This document shows, piece by piece, positions 1 to 10,745 of a DNA stretch of 64,000 nt. Below the pieces are notes generated by a model. It did no database searches, was not told where the DNA came from, and saw only the letters and a list, made by a program, of their open reading frames with translations. Source of the stretch: Aphelocoma coerulescens. Taxonomy: Eukaryota; Chordata; Aves; Passeriformes; Corvidae. The translations under genes were made by a program, and so were the position numbers. The stretch covers positions 868,001-932,000 of the forward strand of contig NW_027183981.1 of NCBI RefSeq assembly GCF_041296385.1. Direction: 5' to 3'. How positions within the stretch are numbered: the first letter of the stretch is position 1; each line of letters starts with the position of its first letter.

Positions 1-345
1 TTATTAACTCAATAACCACCCATTTCTGGTATAGCTTCAGCTTTTCCATCTGTTCTGGGACATTGGGATCCCAGCCAGGGTTTGCTAGGGGATAGATGTC
101 ATTAACTGACCCTTGGAGACTCCCAGTTGCAATTTGAGTTTCTATAGCAGATACAGCAGCTTTGTTGACCATTTCTCTCTCTGTTTTATCCAATAATTCA
201 TCTAGCATAACATTTAGATCACCCCAATCTGGGTTTGGGGATTTTATGGCCATTTCTACACACATAGCTACTCTCTCTGGGTTGTCCCTGTACTTCTGTC
301 TTGGTTTGAAAGACAGGTGTCTGCCAAGGAAGGCAGGAGTCTCCC
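1..345 (-). pseudogene. class I (gamma-like) ERV gag fragment, cut by window edge
   Basis: Read on the minus strand, this stretch is largely open and resembles the capsid part of the ERV3 gag near 55.6 kb: an acidic-basic segment with the pattern D-L-N-V-M-L-D-E-L-L followed by T-E-R-E-M-V. It is a piece of a class I retroviral gag, which would form the core shell. It runs off the left end of the window, so the rest of that element is unseen. No start codon or matching LTR was found on the right side. Assignment rests on resemblance to the second gag in this window and to the general gammaretroviral CA pattern. Confidence 0.55.
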
Positions 346-1429
346 TTAAAATGGAAGAAAAAAAATTGCAACCCCCTTCCCTCAGAATTATTATAATTTT
401 GAAATTAAGGGGCTTTCAGGAAAAGATATGAGGAACAGGAATAACAGTTCTTTACTATTATATATATAACCAGTCAAACAAACAGCAATAGCTAAGGCAG
501 TAACAGCAAACAATCACAAACCCAGTCCCAGCCTTCTTGGCTGTCAGGCCGTTTCCCCTTGGGTGCAGTTCTGCTCTCAGCCAGCAGTGGCGCTGGCGGC
601 TCCTGGTGAGCAGGGCAGGTGCGATGGTTCCCCCACGGCTGCAGGGGGCGCTCCGGAGCGAGCTCGGGGAGCACGCGGCACCGGTGCCCTGGGATCCCGG
701 GAAGGGATGGAACAAAGGCTTCACAAACCCCTGGGCAGCTGGCCCCGGTGTCCGGCCGGACCCTCGGGAACAGCAGGCTGGAATGGCAGGCTGGAACGGC
801 AGGGACAAGCACAAATGCCGGGTGGCAGACGCGATGTATTGAACTCTGGAGCTGCGGTGGGAACCCCCAGAGGTCTGGGCAGGCAGGGTGCGGTGGGGCT
901 ACAGAGTAGCAAAGGCTTGAAGCGGGGCTAGGGCGGCTACAGCCCAGCTCCCAGCGGGGCAGGGAAGGCGGGCTTGGGATCCTGGGGTTTCTCTGGTAGA
1001 AGGAAGGAAGGCAGCTGAAGAAGCAGAAGTCTCCAGTGCTGACTAACTCCTTCCTGCCTCCCTCTCCATCCAAACACTGGGAACTCACAGCCCACAAGCC
1101 CAGGTGAAAGAGAGTAGCCAGCTGGACCCCTCGCTCTATGGCCAGGTCTTTTGTTTTTCATTAACACCCAGTAATTTGTCCCCCTGGCAACATGTAGGGA
1201 GAAAATTCTTTAAGAGAAAAAGAATACAGAAGGGGAACTTCTAAAACCACAGAGTTTGCTTTGCTGGTTTTTGGGACATCAGAGACTCCCCCAAGGTGGC
1301 TGGCAAAGCTCCTGTTTCCACAACCTCTGCTTCCCAAAGCTCTGCTGGGGCCAGAAAGAGCAAAGGAAACATCATAGTTCCATGCTGGAAATTTCTTCTT
1401 GTGCCCAAAACCCCAGAGAAATCATGTCT
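346..1429. other. GC-rich stretch, no gene recognised
   Basis: A GC-rich segment (about 540-1000) flanked by A/T-richer DNA. Several overlapping open frames occur on both strands, as expected from base composition, and none looks like a protein. Because a minus-strand gag fragment lies to the left, part of this could be the leader or LTR of that element (it ends CAACA near 1192), but no TATA/AATAAA pair or repeat partner was found. Confidence 0.4.
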
Positions 1430-1518
1430 ACCCTATCCTTGGAAGTGTCCAAGGCTGCACAAGGCTTGGAGCATCCTCAGCTAGTGGATGGAATGGCAGG
1501 GGATGGAATGAGGTGCTC
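1430..1518 (+). repeat. CR1 LINE 3' region, left half (split by ERV1)
   Basis: Shows the CR1 3' pattern: CCTTGGAAGTGTCCAAGGC followed by a GGATGGAATG segment. The element is interrupted at the target duplication GTGCTC (1513-1518) and resumes at 8755. Plus orientation. Confidence 0.7.
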
Positions 1519-2156
1519 TAACGCAGTTCTTGTGCTCGAGGCACGAGCTCTGGTGTGCCCCAGGTCATAGAGAGTCCAACTGCATTACTTCTGTGCATCG
1601 CTGAAGCGACTTCAACATCAGGAAGAGGTGCTGCTGGCTGAGCTAGCTCACTGGCTTCTTTGCAGAGGGAACACAGCAGGCTCATGTTAGCTTGGAGACA
1701 AAGGAAGAGAGAGGCTTCTCTGTAACAATAAAACAGGTTTATTGTTAGAAGTTTCACAACCAGAACAAGCTTGGAAGGGATGGAATGCGATGGGATCCTT
1801 CCCCAAGGCTTGTCCTCAGTTTTATAGGGAGTTTGAAAACCACGGGGAAAGGGGAGAACAACCAATGAGTTACAAGCCAGGGGGAGGATACAATTTAACA
1901 AGAACCACTGGGGGAAACCGAGAGGCAGGAGTTATAACAGAGAACCAGTGAACAACTGAGTAACCGAGAATTTTCCCGAACCGGGGGAGGCAGCTCGTAT
2001 CCGGGCGCCGCCCAGGGGGGTGCAGTTTATGCTTCTGAGCCACCCATCGACCCACCCTCTGAGTCTGCCTCTTCAGGAAACTCGGTCCAGGGGATGGGCT
2101 GGGATTGATTGGCACCTCGCTGTCCCAGCCCCACAGTGGGCTGGGTCACCGCAACA
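1519..2156 (-). repeat. ERV1 3' LTR
   Basis: Pairs with 8094-8748 along its whole length. In proviral sense it starts TGTTGCGGTGACC, has a TATA-like TATAAAA (1820-1826) and AATAAA (1738-1743), and ends near GAGCACA. The last bases next to the host are diverged between the copies; the edge at 1519 is set by the GTGCTC duplication and equal spacing in the other LTR. Confidence 0.9.
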
Positions 2157-2170
2157 TCTCCTTTTTTATT
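2157..2170 (-). promoter_or_regulatory. ERV1 polypurine tract
   Basis: Minus-strand purine run AAAAAAGGAGA directly before the TG of the 3' LTR, the expected site of plus-strand DNA priming. Confidence 0.7.
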
Positions 2171-2407
2171 ACCTTGAAATGAGGGGGAAGGCTTAAGGGA
2201 TTTCAAAACCAAACACCTAAAAATAGGAAGGGCTAATAAAATTAACAACTCCATAAAGAAACCCCATGCAGTGTCCTTGACAATGGAAGGAATCCAGCTG
2301 CTGGAGCTCCCAGTGCAGAGGAGGAGCTGCAGCAGCAGGTGGAACAGCAGCAGGTAGGATGTCATCACGCAGTTAAGGGTGGTAACTTTAGAGACAGTGT
2401 AACACAA
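2158..2407 (-). pseudogene. ERV1 env remnant: signal peptide joined to a membrane anchor
   Basis: An open frame starts at 2407 (second Met at about residue 15) and runs about 83 codons to the LTR, then on into it. It has two strongly hydrophobic blocks: residues about 15-33 (Leu-rich, ending C-T-G-S-S, signal-peptide-like) and about 48-70 (aromatic/Leu-rich, ending R-C-L-V-L-K, anchor-like). It sits between integrase and the polypurine tract, where env belongs. Inference: a large in-frame deletion removed the surface subunit and the ectodomain, leaving start and anchor. No CX6CC motif remains. It could also be chance hydrophobic sequence, but the position argues for env. Confidence 0.5.
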
Positions 2408-2428
2408 ATATGGTTAACACAAATACAA

Positions 2429-3862
2429 TTAACTTACATAACAATGGCTCCCTTGGACTCCCCCTCTTTCAAAACAAAACTGAGGGGTCATTTTGGGAAG
2501 GGAGACACATTTTAAGGAGACTGAGAGGTGGAAGGTTTGTTTTTTAGGCCTGGAGGAGGAGTCTTTTCCAGGTGGCTTGGTTTTTCTTCTTTTCCAGGCT
2601 GTGGCAGCTTCTTTCCTTTGTTTGGCATCTGCAGGTGGTCTCAAAAAGGGTTTGATCCACTTCTCAGGGATCCATCTTGGACCTTCTGGGGTAGAAACAC
2701 ACCCATAGCCTCTCCCCTGGGTGACTAGGGGGTATGGGCCATGTATTTGTAAAGTATGAGGGTCTTTGATTAGGACCTCAGGTGTCTCAGTCAGTTTATG
2801 TTTGGCAGAGTTTGTGAAGTGTCTCATGATGGGAGGATCAGGCTCCTCATAGGAACAGTTTAAAAAGTTCAAAGTAAACAACGCTTTGGACAGTCTTATG
2901 ATGGGGGCAGAGATCTTGCTGCCACCTTTTTGTTGTTCTAGCAGTCTTTTTAGTGTTTGATGCTTTCTTTCTACGACGGCTTGGCCTGTGGGTGAGTGAG
3001 GGACGCCAGTGATGTGATCCACACCCCACTCCCTCGTGAATCTGTTTAACTCTGCAGAGGTGTACGCTGGTCCATTGTCAGTTTTTAATTTATTTGGTGT
3101 CCCCAACACAGCAAAGGCCTGTACTAGGTGGTTGATGACATCTTTGGCCCTCTCTCCACAGTGGGCTGAGGCAAAGGTTGCACCAGAAAAGGTATCCACA
3201 GATACATGAATATATTTTTGGCAACCAAACTGGGGGAAGTCAGTGACATCTGTTTGCCATACCTCACAACTGCCTAGGCCTTGGGGGTTAACCCCTTGAC
3301 CTAATGATGTAAGCTGATGTTTTTGGCAGTTGGGGCATATTGCCACAATGGCTTTTGCCTGGTCTCTAGTGAGGTGGAACATTCGAATGAGAGCTGGAGC
3401 ATTCTGATGGAACATTGCATGGCTCACCTGGGCTTGCTGGAATCTGTTAGGCAGATTCGCTAATTCGATGGGCATAGCTAGGGCATCTGCTCTCCTGTTC
3501 CCTTTGGCAATAAATCCTGGCAGGTCAGTGTATGATCTCACATGCATGACATAGAATGGGTGCTTTTGGTGGGACATCAGTTGAATCAATTTCGAAAGCA
3601 AGTTATGAATTTTTGGGTTTGCAACCTCTTTTAGTAAGGCTCTCTCTGCCCTGGAAACTACACCTGCTACATAGGCCGAATCAGTTATCAAATTGAATGG
3701 TTCACTGAACGGCTCAAATGCTCTGACCATGGCTGCAAGTTCTGCCACTTGTGGGGATCCTTCAACTACCTGCACATCAGACTCCCACGTCTGAGTGCAG
3801 GGATCCTTCCATGTGACGACAGATTTACAGGAACGTCCGGAGCCATCTGAAAAGATTGTCAA
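2429..3862 (-). pseudogene. pol: ERV1 pol, RNase H and integrase part
   Basis: A 477-codon open stretch without a frameshift. RNase H comes first: FSDGSG (D), VAEL (E), ITDSAY (D) and GNRRADAL (D) keep all four acidic residues. Integrase follows: an H-x3-H ... C-x2-C zinc motif, then D in WQTDVTDF and the D,D35E pair (KTDNGPAY to VVERKHQ). The C-terminal domain contains STPEGPRWIPEKW, close to the ERV2 integrase tail. The upstream polymerase lies in other frames, so it cannot be made as one chain from this copy. This is the best-preserved part of ERV1 and overlaps no other gene. Confidence 0.9.
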
Positions 3863-3900
3863 GGCATTTAATGGTTTTCTGCTTTGAATTTGTTTTTGAA

Positions 3901-5140
3901 TCAGTTTGAAGACTGAAGTAAACAGTCTGTGTTTTGGGTGGTTATAGAAATTTGGCCTGTGTAGCTGTCTAGGTCATATTGGAGGTGCTCATTGTTTTGA
4001 AGGAGGTTATCAAGTGAATCGGTTGCCAATGGTAAGTAGATGCATGTAAAGTCAGACCCTGCAAGGGTGCGGAGGTGGGATCTAGCTTTCATCACCAGCT
4101 GAGCCATGAGCTCCTGTGGTGTTGTTATACTTTTTGACGGCTGGTGCGAGAGGAAAACCCACTCGATGATTAACGGGATCACTCTGCACCTCGTCCCACT
4201 GAAATATCAGCCTATGGAGGTATGGCATTTCCCCTAATACAATAAATTGAAAAGGCAGACCTGGGGTGCAGTGGTGTGCCTGCCGGGACAACAGCACTTC
4301 CTGTACCTTACAGATGGACTGTCTTGCCTCCTCTGTTAGATGCCTAGGTGATGTGAGGTCATCTTTCCCTCTCAGGAGGTTGAACAGAGGAGCGAGATCT
4401 TCTGTTGTCAGCCCTAGAAGAGGCCTCACCCAATTTATGGACCTGCAGAGTTGGTGGAGTTCCTGCAAGGTCTTAGGGTTATCATTAATTTTGACTTGTT
4501 GGGGAGCCACAGTTTGTTCATGGATTTTCAGTCCAAGGTATTTAAATGGAGAGGTTTTCTGGACCCTTTCAGCCTGGATTTCAAATCCATTTGCCTCTAA
4601 GGCCTCGATTACCTTCCCCAATGTCCAGTCTAAATAGGATTGGTTAGGAGCACACACCAAAACATCGTCCATATAGTGGAGCACTACTGCCTTTGCTGCT
4701 AACTTTCTGATGGGGGACAGAATGAAGGCAACATACCACTGGCAGATGGTGGGTGAGTTTTTCATGCCTTGAGGCAAAACTCGCCACTGGTAGCGCTCCA
4801 TGGGAGCCTTTCAGTTGATGGAAGGTACCAAGAAGGCAAACTGGGGTGCATCGTCTGGGTGTAGAGGGATCTGGAAGAAACAGTCTTTAATATCAGTGAC
4901 TGCTACCTTCCACTGCCTGGGGAGCATGGAGGGTGAAGGCATTCCGGGCTGCAGGGGTCCCATGTCCTCAATAACTGCATTTATTTTCTGCAAGTCCTGT
5001 AGGAGGTGCCACTTGTCTTTCCCTGGCTTTTTGATTACAAATACTGGGGAATTCCAAGGTCTATTAGAGAGTTCCAGATTACCCTTTCTCAACTGCTCCT
5101 CCACAAGTGCAGTGAGTGCCTTTAATTTGTCTTTTTTCAA
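3901..5140 (-). pseudogene. pol: ERV1 pol, reverse transcriptase part (frameshifted)
   Basis: Three overlapping or adjoining open pieces encode the polymerase: 4811-5140 (fingers, with SPVFVIKKPGKDKW), 4082-4801 (palm with LHYMDDVLV and thumb) and 3901-4182 (connection). The breaks near 4805 and 4100-4180 are frame changes, so the enzyme is disrupted even though the YMDD catalytic motif survives. Order and spacing match the intact ERV2 polymerase. Confidence 0.88.
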
Positions 5141-5250
5141 AGGCCACTGATCGATCCAGACGTGTTCGTCAGAGATCCAATTTAATTACTGGAAGGGGTA
5201 CTCCTCAGTGGCCTTTACTAAAAATTTTGGGGTTGAGATGGAATTTCAAC

Positions 5251-5938
5251 TCAAGCCCTCCACTGGGACATGAGATCTCTGCCCCACAATGTAAATCCAG
5301 AGTCAATTACAAAAGGACAGACTGATGCTATCTGTCCCTCTGGACCCTCGATTTGGACAACTGCCTTGCTTCTCTGGGCAGATATAGATCCCCTCACACC
5401 CCTCACAATACCTTCTGCCAGCTGCAGCTCCCAGTGTGACAGCCAATTGTGGGAAGAAATGACTGTCACATCTGCTCCCGTGTCCATCCTTCCTGCCAGG
5501 CTGATGTCCAAGCCTTGGCAAGACAGTTTGCAGTTAAGCATGGGCTTGTCATTCCCAGCTGCCTCAGCCCAGAAGACAGAGGGGTTGTAGTCCTGTGGTG
5601 GACTACTGGGCATGAGAATAGCTTGGGCCACAACCTGGTTAGCAGCAAGAAAAAGGGGAGGGTTAACACACTGGATATTGACAGTAAAGAACCCTTGTGG
5701 CCCCACGAACAATTTCTAGGGTAACACAAATATCAGCTGGTGAATGTACAACATCTTTTAACACAAACAATATACAGTCTCTCAGATTCTCACAACTCAG
5801 GACTCTTTGGGGTGTCACCGAGTCCATTTGAGTTGCAGAGGTCGTGGTGACCATTTTCCTGGTGGCAGTTCTTGATTCATTCCCCCGCATGGCCCTGCCA
5901 ATCCACATGGTCTGGTCAGTTTTTTGGCTGCATCCCAT
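5251..5938 (-). pseudogene. pro: ERV1 protease with upstream dUTPase-like segment
   Basis: The 153-codon piece 5251-5712 contains the aspartic protease core MDTGADVTVI, then a Gly-rich flap and GRDLMSQW near the C-terminus. Upstream, a block with NPPLFLAANQVVAQAI corresponds to the segment before protease in ERV2 (HPPLFLSRGQTVAQAF), which looks like the end of a dUTPase fold. A frame change around 5660-5712 continues the segment towards 5938. Confidence 0.8.
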
Positions 5939-6014
5939 CGGCAGAAGGCGATGTCATTTGCCTTGGTGAGACAGCTCAGGAACCCTGATTAGTTGAAGCC
6001 GGAGCTCTGCAGTT

Positions 6015-7749
6015 TCAGGCCAAGTGCCCTGGTTTGCCACACCTGGGACAGACCCAATTAGCATTTTTATCGCCCTGAGATGCTGTTGCATCAGCAGCGG
6101 CTGCAGTTCCTATTAAATTTTCCCCTGTTTTAAAATTTGGCTTATTAATAGGCACTAAAGTCGTGCAAGCATGAATCATTTGACTTAATGTCGGCGGAGG
6201 TTCAAATGGAAGACCCAAAATCACTCATTTACAAGCATCATTGGCATTAGCTTTTGCGATTTGCGTTATGATATGCTCTCTTTTTTTCTGATCTTCCACT
6301 TGTCTTTCCACTATAAGCCTCAGTTTATCCACAAAATCAACAAATGGCTCATTTTGCAGTTGCCGAATCTCTGTATAATTCAATTGAGGTCCTAATTTAG
6401 GGGGCATCATTAAGAACGCTTGCTGTGCTGCTTGCTTTACAGCATTCAGGACCGGCTCTGGTGTATTTTGAGCCTGGTTCTGGGGCTTGGACAATAACCC
6501 CTCACCAGTAAGGTGGACCATAGAAACTCCCACGTTGTTTGGATCCTGCAGTAAAATAGGGAGGACCTCTCCCAGTGCTTTCTCCAACCTTCTTCCCACA
6601 TTTGAAACTTGGATGGGGAAAGCAAGCAGGAGAAAATGCTTTTGAGGTCATGTGGCACAAGAACTGTACTGGTGAGAGTTACCTTAAGAAGGTTCTTAAA
6701 ATACTGACTCTCCCTTCCAAATTCTTTCTGGGCTTTGCAAAGCTCTTTCAGCCCTGCAGAATCAAAAGGTTTCCATGTAGGATTATTTCCAGTTCGATCA
6801 TATGTTACAGGAGCAGCAAAGGCGTAGGAGGGGGCTGAGGGGACTCCCGGACCCGATTTCAAGAAGGCATCGGTTCTGGTTTCTACCCCGTGGGAACCAG
6901 AAGGGGGGGGAGGGGTGGGGGGGGGGGGGGAACCAGGAAGTCTCCTCCACAGGGGGTGGGGTTGGAGGACCAGGAGGCATGGTCACAGGATGGGCGGGGA
7001 TTCCCAATGCAGGGGGCGGTACCCAATGTGTGGGAGGAATCCAATGGCATCACGTCTGGGGGGGGGGGAGTAGGAAAGCATTGGGGGTAGGAGGGCGAAA
7101 GGGCCTGTGGGAAGAAGAAGAGGGGGGAGGGGTGAACTGTGCCACGTGGTCAGCGCCATTGTTCAGACACATGGAGTGGGGGGGGGGACAATGGCAAACA
7201 GCATTTAGAACAGTTTTCTGGGCTTACAACTGGAGAAGAGGGCGAGGGATACGAGGTTTGGGAAGGGGTCGAGGCAGCTTGACCAGAGCTACCCCAACAG
7301 GGTGGCTGAAAAGACCGAGAGGGGTCAGAGAGAAGGTAGCACCTCTGAGCCTCTTGGCATATCACCCCATTCGGTTTTTCCAACAAAGGGGAAGTGGGAT
7401 GAGGAGCAAGAGGGGAGGAAGGAAGGATATGGGAAGAACTGCGAGGGAATTTGTGCTTTTCTTTTACTTTCTGATCCATTTTATGCAAGTCCCAAAGGAC
7501 TAGAACTAGAGGAAAAAAATTTTCTCCAGAGGAGTCCCCTTTTTGCTTTAAATCAGTAATCTTATCCCCCACAGCCTGCCAGAAGGCAGGAGATTTTAAA
7601 TTTGCAGGAGACACTTGAGGAAGGTAAAAGAAAAGCCAGCGAATAAACTGTTTTAACAAACCCTTTGAAAATTTAAACCCACTAACTTCAAAGAATTTTG
7701 CAATTTGCAGAAAAATCTCTCTTTGGGGCGGAGAGAGTTTTGATCCCAT
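6015..7749 (-). pseudogene. gag: ERV1 gag (matrix, capsid, nucleocapsid), broken
   Basis: Gag begins at 7749 with MGSKLS, a good N-myristoylation signal (G2, S6), followed by a matrix domain resembling that of ERV2. A long proline- and glycine-run-rich middle (about 6800-7200) contains frame breaks and G homopolymers. Capsid continues at 6446-6862 and 6225-6599, with a major homology region of the form RQLQNEPFVDFV. Nucleocapsid (6015-6224) begins a CCHC knuckle, CPRCGKPGHLA, which is cut by a stop before its last cysteine. A PSAP motif lies near 6840. Function is lost through several frameshifts. The stretch 7750-8070 is untranslated leader. Confidence 0.88.
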
Positions 7750-8070
7750 CTCTCTCTCAGCACTTCTTCCATCCGCCACCCACAAAATGAAAAAAGAAAC
7801 AAAATATCAGGGACCGGGGATACTCACACAAGTTTCAGAAATCAGTTAAAAGGCATCCGGTCCCAAACTAAAAAGCACAGGTGGGGTTCTCCGAGGCACA
7901 GCTGCTCTCCAAAGTCAGTTCAGTGCAGAATCAGTGGGAGTTAGCAGCCTTCTCTCAGGGCAGCACTCCTTAAACAGAGTGGACTGCACCGAGAGGCGTC
8001 GGCAAGTCCAAAGTCACTTCTTCTTGCTGTCCACCAACAGCCACGACGTCACAGGGATCCACTCACATGA

Positions 8071-8090
8071 GCCCCATGCTTGGTGCGACA
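8071..8090 (-). promoter_or_regulatory. ERV1 primer binding site (degenerate)
   Basis: Minus-strand TGTCGCACCAAGCATGGGGC, three bases after the 5' LTR. Position and the GGGGC end match the tRNA-Lys-type site of ERV2, with several changes. Confidence 0.6.
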
Positions 8091-8093
8091 ACC

Positions 8094-8748
8094 TGAGGAG
8101 GTATTTGTGCTCGAGGCACGAGCTCTGGCGTGCCCCAGGTCATAGAGAGTCCAGGTGCATTCTTCTGTGTGTCGCTGAAGTGACTTCAGCATCAGGAAAA
8201 GAGCTGCTGGCTGAATTAGCTAGCTGGCTTCTTTGCAGAAGGAACACGGCAGGAGCCGATGGTATTGGCTCACGTTAGCTTGGAGACAAAGGAAGAGAGA
8301 GGCTGTTCTGGTCTGACTCCTAACAGGTTTACTGTTAGAAGTTTCACAACCAGAACAAGCTCGGAAGGGATGGAATGCGATGGGATGTGATGGGATCCTT
8401 TCCCGAGGCTTGTCCTCAGTTTTATAGGGAGTTTGAAAACCATGGGGAAAGGGGAAAACAACCAATGAGTTACACGCCAGGGGGAGGATACAATTTAACA
8501 ACCACTGGGGGAAACCGAGAGGCAGGAGTTATAACAGAGAACCAGTGAACAACTGAGTAACCGAGAATTTTCCCAAACCAGGGGAGGCGGCTTGGACCCG
8601 GGCACTGCCCAGGGGGGTGCAGCTTAGGCTTCTGAGCCACCCATCGACCTCTGAGTCTGCCTCTTCAGGAAACTCGATCAAGGGAATGGGCTGGGATTGA
8701 TTGGCATCATGCTGCCCCAGCCCCACAGTGGGCTGGGTCACCACAACA
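8094..8748 (-). repeat. ERV1 5' LTR
   Basis: Partner of 1519-2156, slightly longer through small indels. It begins TGAGGAGG on the plus strand, three bases from the primer site, and ends CACAACA followed by GTGCTC. It would carry promoter and R/U5 for the provirus. Confidence 0.9.
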
Positions 8749-8754
8749 GTGCTC

Positions 8755-8813
8755 CTTAAAGTCTCTTCCCACCCAAAACATTCTGGGATTCCATGATGAT
8801 TCTATGATATCTC
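8755..8813 (+). repeat. CR1 LINE 3' end, right half (split by ERV1)
   Basis: Continues the CR1 of 1430-1518 with CTTAAAGTCTCTTCCCACCC and ends in the ATTCTATGAT-type octamer tail typical of the CR1 3' terminus. Removing ERV1 and one GTGCTC gives a continuous CR1 3' end, which independently confirms the provirus edges. Confidence 0.75.
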
Positions 8814-9439
8814 TCTGCATTTATTTTGCATCGTTTCCTCTCAAATTTAGATGACTTGTTAAAGGAATCATTTTTAAATTATTCCAGGAATAAAAAGGGG
8901 AGCGTCAACCAGAAAAGAATGATTCTTAAGTCCATCAAATCATTACAAATTGGAAGCCTATTCCCTCATGTCTGTCCTTGTTTTGTTTTCCAGAAAATCT
9001 TATGATCCCACAGTTTCTCAGAGACATCTGCTGGGATTGCAGAAAGGCTCTCTCTGTCAGAGAGGCAGGGGATTGCAGAAGAGGCTCTCTCTGTCAGAGA
9101 GGCAGGGGGGTTTAGAACACTTGTTCCTCTGCATCTCTACTCCATAATCAGGTTTCCCCCAGACCAGTGTTCTGGGAGAAGTTCGGAATTACTATAAATG
9201 GATCAGGTTCACATTTTTTTCCCACTGTTTTTCAACTATTTTCAAATTCTTGGAATTACCCTCAAATGAGCCCTAGAAAACTACTGTGGAAACATCAACC
9301 AGAGGAACATCTTGAAAAGAGAAAACCACATCCAGCAGCAGCAAAAACAATCCCATTACTATTTTTACCTGATCTTTAGGTGCTCCACCAGAATTCCCAA
9401 CAGGCATTCCCATTCCCAAAAAAGTGCTATGGAAGACAC
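8814..9439. other. host DNA without recognised gene; short tandem duplication
   Basis: A/T-rich unique-looking sequence. At about 9033-9107 a 37-base unit with GGCTCTCTCTGTCAGAGAGG, itself a near palindrome, is present twice in tandem. Confidence 0.5.
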
Positions 9440-9560
9440 CATGTCCATGAGGGTGAGGAGGCAGTTTTGGACATGTTCTTTGCCATGGAATGGGATGACA
9501 GAGTCCAGATGGTCTTTGTGGTCCCTTCCAAGCCAAACTGCCCCATGATTCCATGATAGG
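9440..9560 (+). repeat. CR1 LINE 3' fragment
   Basis: Pattern TGGTCTTTGTGGTCCCTTCC, then CCATGATTCCATGAT, corresponding to the CR1 3' end and its octamer tail; plus orientation, truncated at the 5' side. Confidence 0.65.
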
Positions 9561-10544
9561 ATCAGCACCTATCCCAATTCCATTCCAGAAACATCCTCCC
9601 ACTAACTCAGAACTTCCCCCTCCTCTTTTCGCTCCACATCAGGGATGTGGTTCCGAGTGCCACAGATATGGGATGCTTCAGAATTCCCTGGGGATGCCAT
9701 TCAAAGCTGAACTTGTGGCTTCAGTGATCCAAAACACCCAGTCAGCCCCAGTTCCAGTTGGGAATATCTCAAACAGCAGTGTGGGGTGTTCCCGCTCACA
9801 TCCCACCACTGGGATAGCTCACATGGAATGTGACTGACTTACTGCATTTGGAATTCCTAGCTGAAAAAGCAGCTGTTGGAATATCCTCTCCTGGGAATAT
9901 CCAGAACACCGAGAGGCTCCCTGGAAGCCACACATCAGGCGCAGAGTCAGATAAACAATCCTGAACTGGTTTTCAGGGGATGCATCCACAGCATGTGGCC
10001 TGCAACAACTCCAAAGCTGTTCCTTCCCCTTGGGACATCCAGGCAAAACATCCTTATGGAATTCTGACACAAAAAAACCTCACAGCTTCAACCTACTTGG
10101 CTCCTCCCAAATCTAGGCCAGCACTCCAAGAGGCTCTAAGTAATAAACAACAGGAAAGACCATCTCACAGTGCACACCATAAGCTGGGCAGGACATTTCT
10201 CACTGGAACCAGGCTGTTCCCACAAGTCTGTGACATTTGGGAGCATCCCTGTTCCCCCACTCTTCCATTCAGGAGAAAAAGACAACACAGCCTTTAAACA
10301 CCCAGTGTGTAATCCCAACAATCAAGGAAAACCATCTCACTCTGGGAAGAAACGTAATGCTCAGTTTTGGCCAAGACTGAAAAAAACCCAAATAGCAGTG
10401 CTGGAAACATTTCCAGGCATGGAGCCTCCCAGCTCTGAAAGTGCAGCTTGCAGGCTCCTTCCCACAGAAACCCCAAAAATGCCCCTGACTGGGCTCAGGG
10501 AGAAAACCCTGCCATTCCACCAGCCTGGCATGGAGCATATTCCA
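9561..10544. other. host DNA, no gene recognised
   Basis: Moderate GC, no long convincing frame, no repeats apart from GGAATAT-type words. Nothing assignable seen. Confidence 0.5.
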
Positions 10545-10632
10545 TGGGACACCCCAGGAAGGCGTCCCTGACCATGGCAGGGGGCTGGAATACAATACGG
10601 TCCTTTCCAACCCAGATCATTCCAGGAATTTA
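10545..10632 (+). repeat. CR1 LINE 3' fragment
   Basis: Contains CCATGGCAGGGGGCTGGAA and GGTCCTTTCCAACCCAGATC, the conserved CR1 3' block, in plus orientation. Confidence 0.7.
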
Positions 10633-10745
10633 AGGCTGATTTGAGCTGCTTCTCAGCTCACAATTCCTTCCCAAGCCTCATCCTCTGGGCTGTCTTTTCC
10701 CTGCCTTGCTGGGAAGGGAAGCAGTGGCTCCTCTCCCTAAACATC

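Larger units (their letters stand above)
1519..8748 (-). mobile_element. ERV1: decayed class II (alpha/beta-like) endogenous retrovirus
   Basis: A complete-length but mutated provirus read right to left: 5' LTR, primer site, gag, pro, pol, an env remnant, polypurine tract, 3' LTR. It is bounded by the 6-bp target duplication GTGCTC at 1513-1518 and 8749-8754, as in class II elements. Gag, protease, reverse transcriptase and integrase are recognisable but broken by frameshifts and stops. The two LTRs differ by several percent and small indels, so it is much older than ERV2, to which its proteins are clearly related. Only about 270 bp separate the end of pol from the 3' LTR, so nearly all of env is missing. 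Confidence 0.93.

Noticed and set aside
458..1167. Several long frames at the left end as a protein gene
   Set aside because: They overlap on both strands in GC-rich DNA and resemble no protein.
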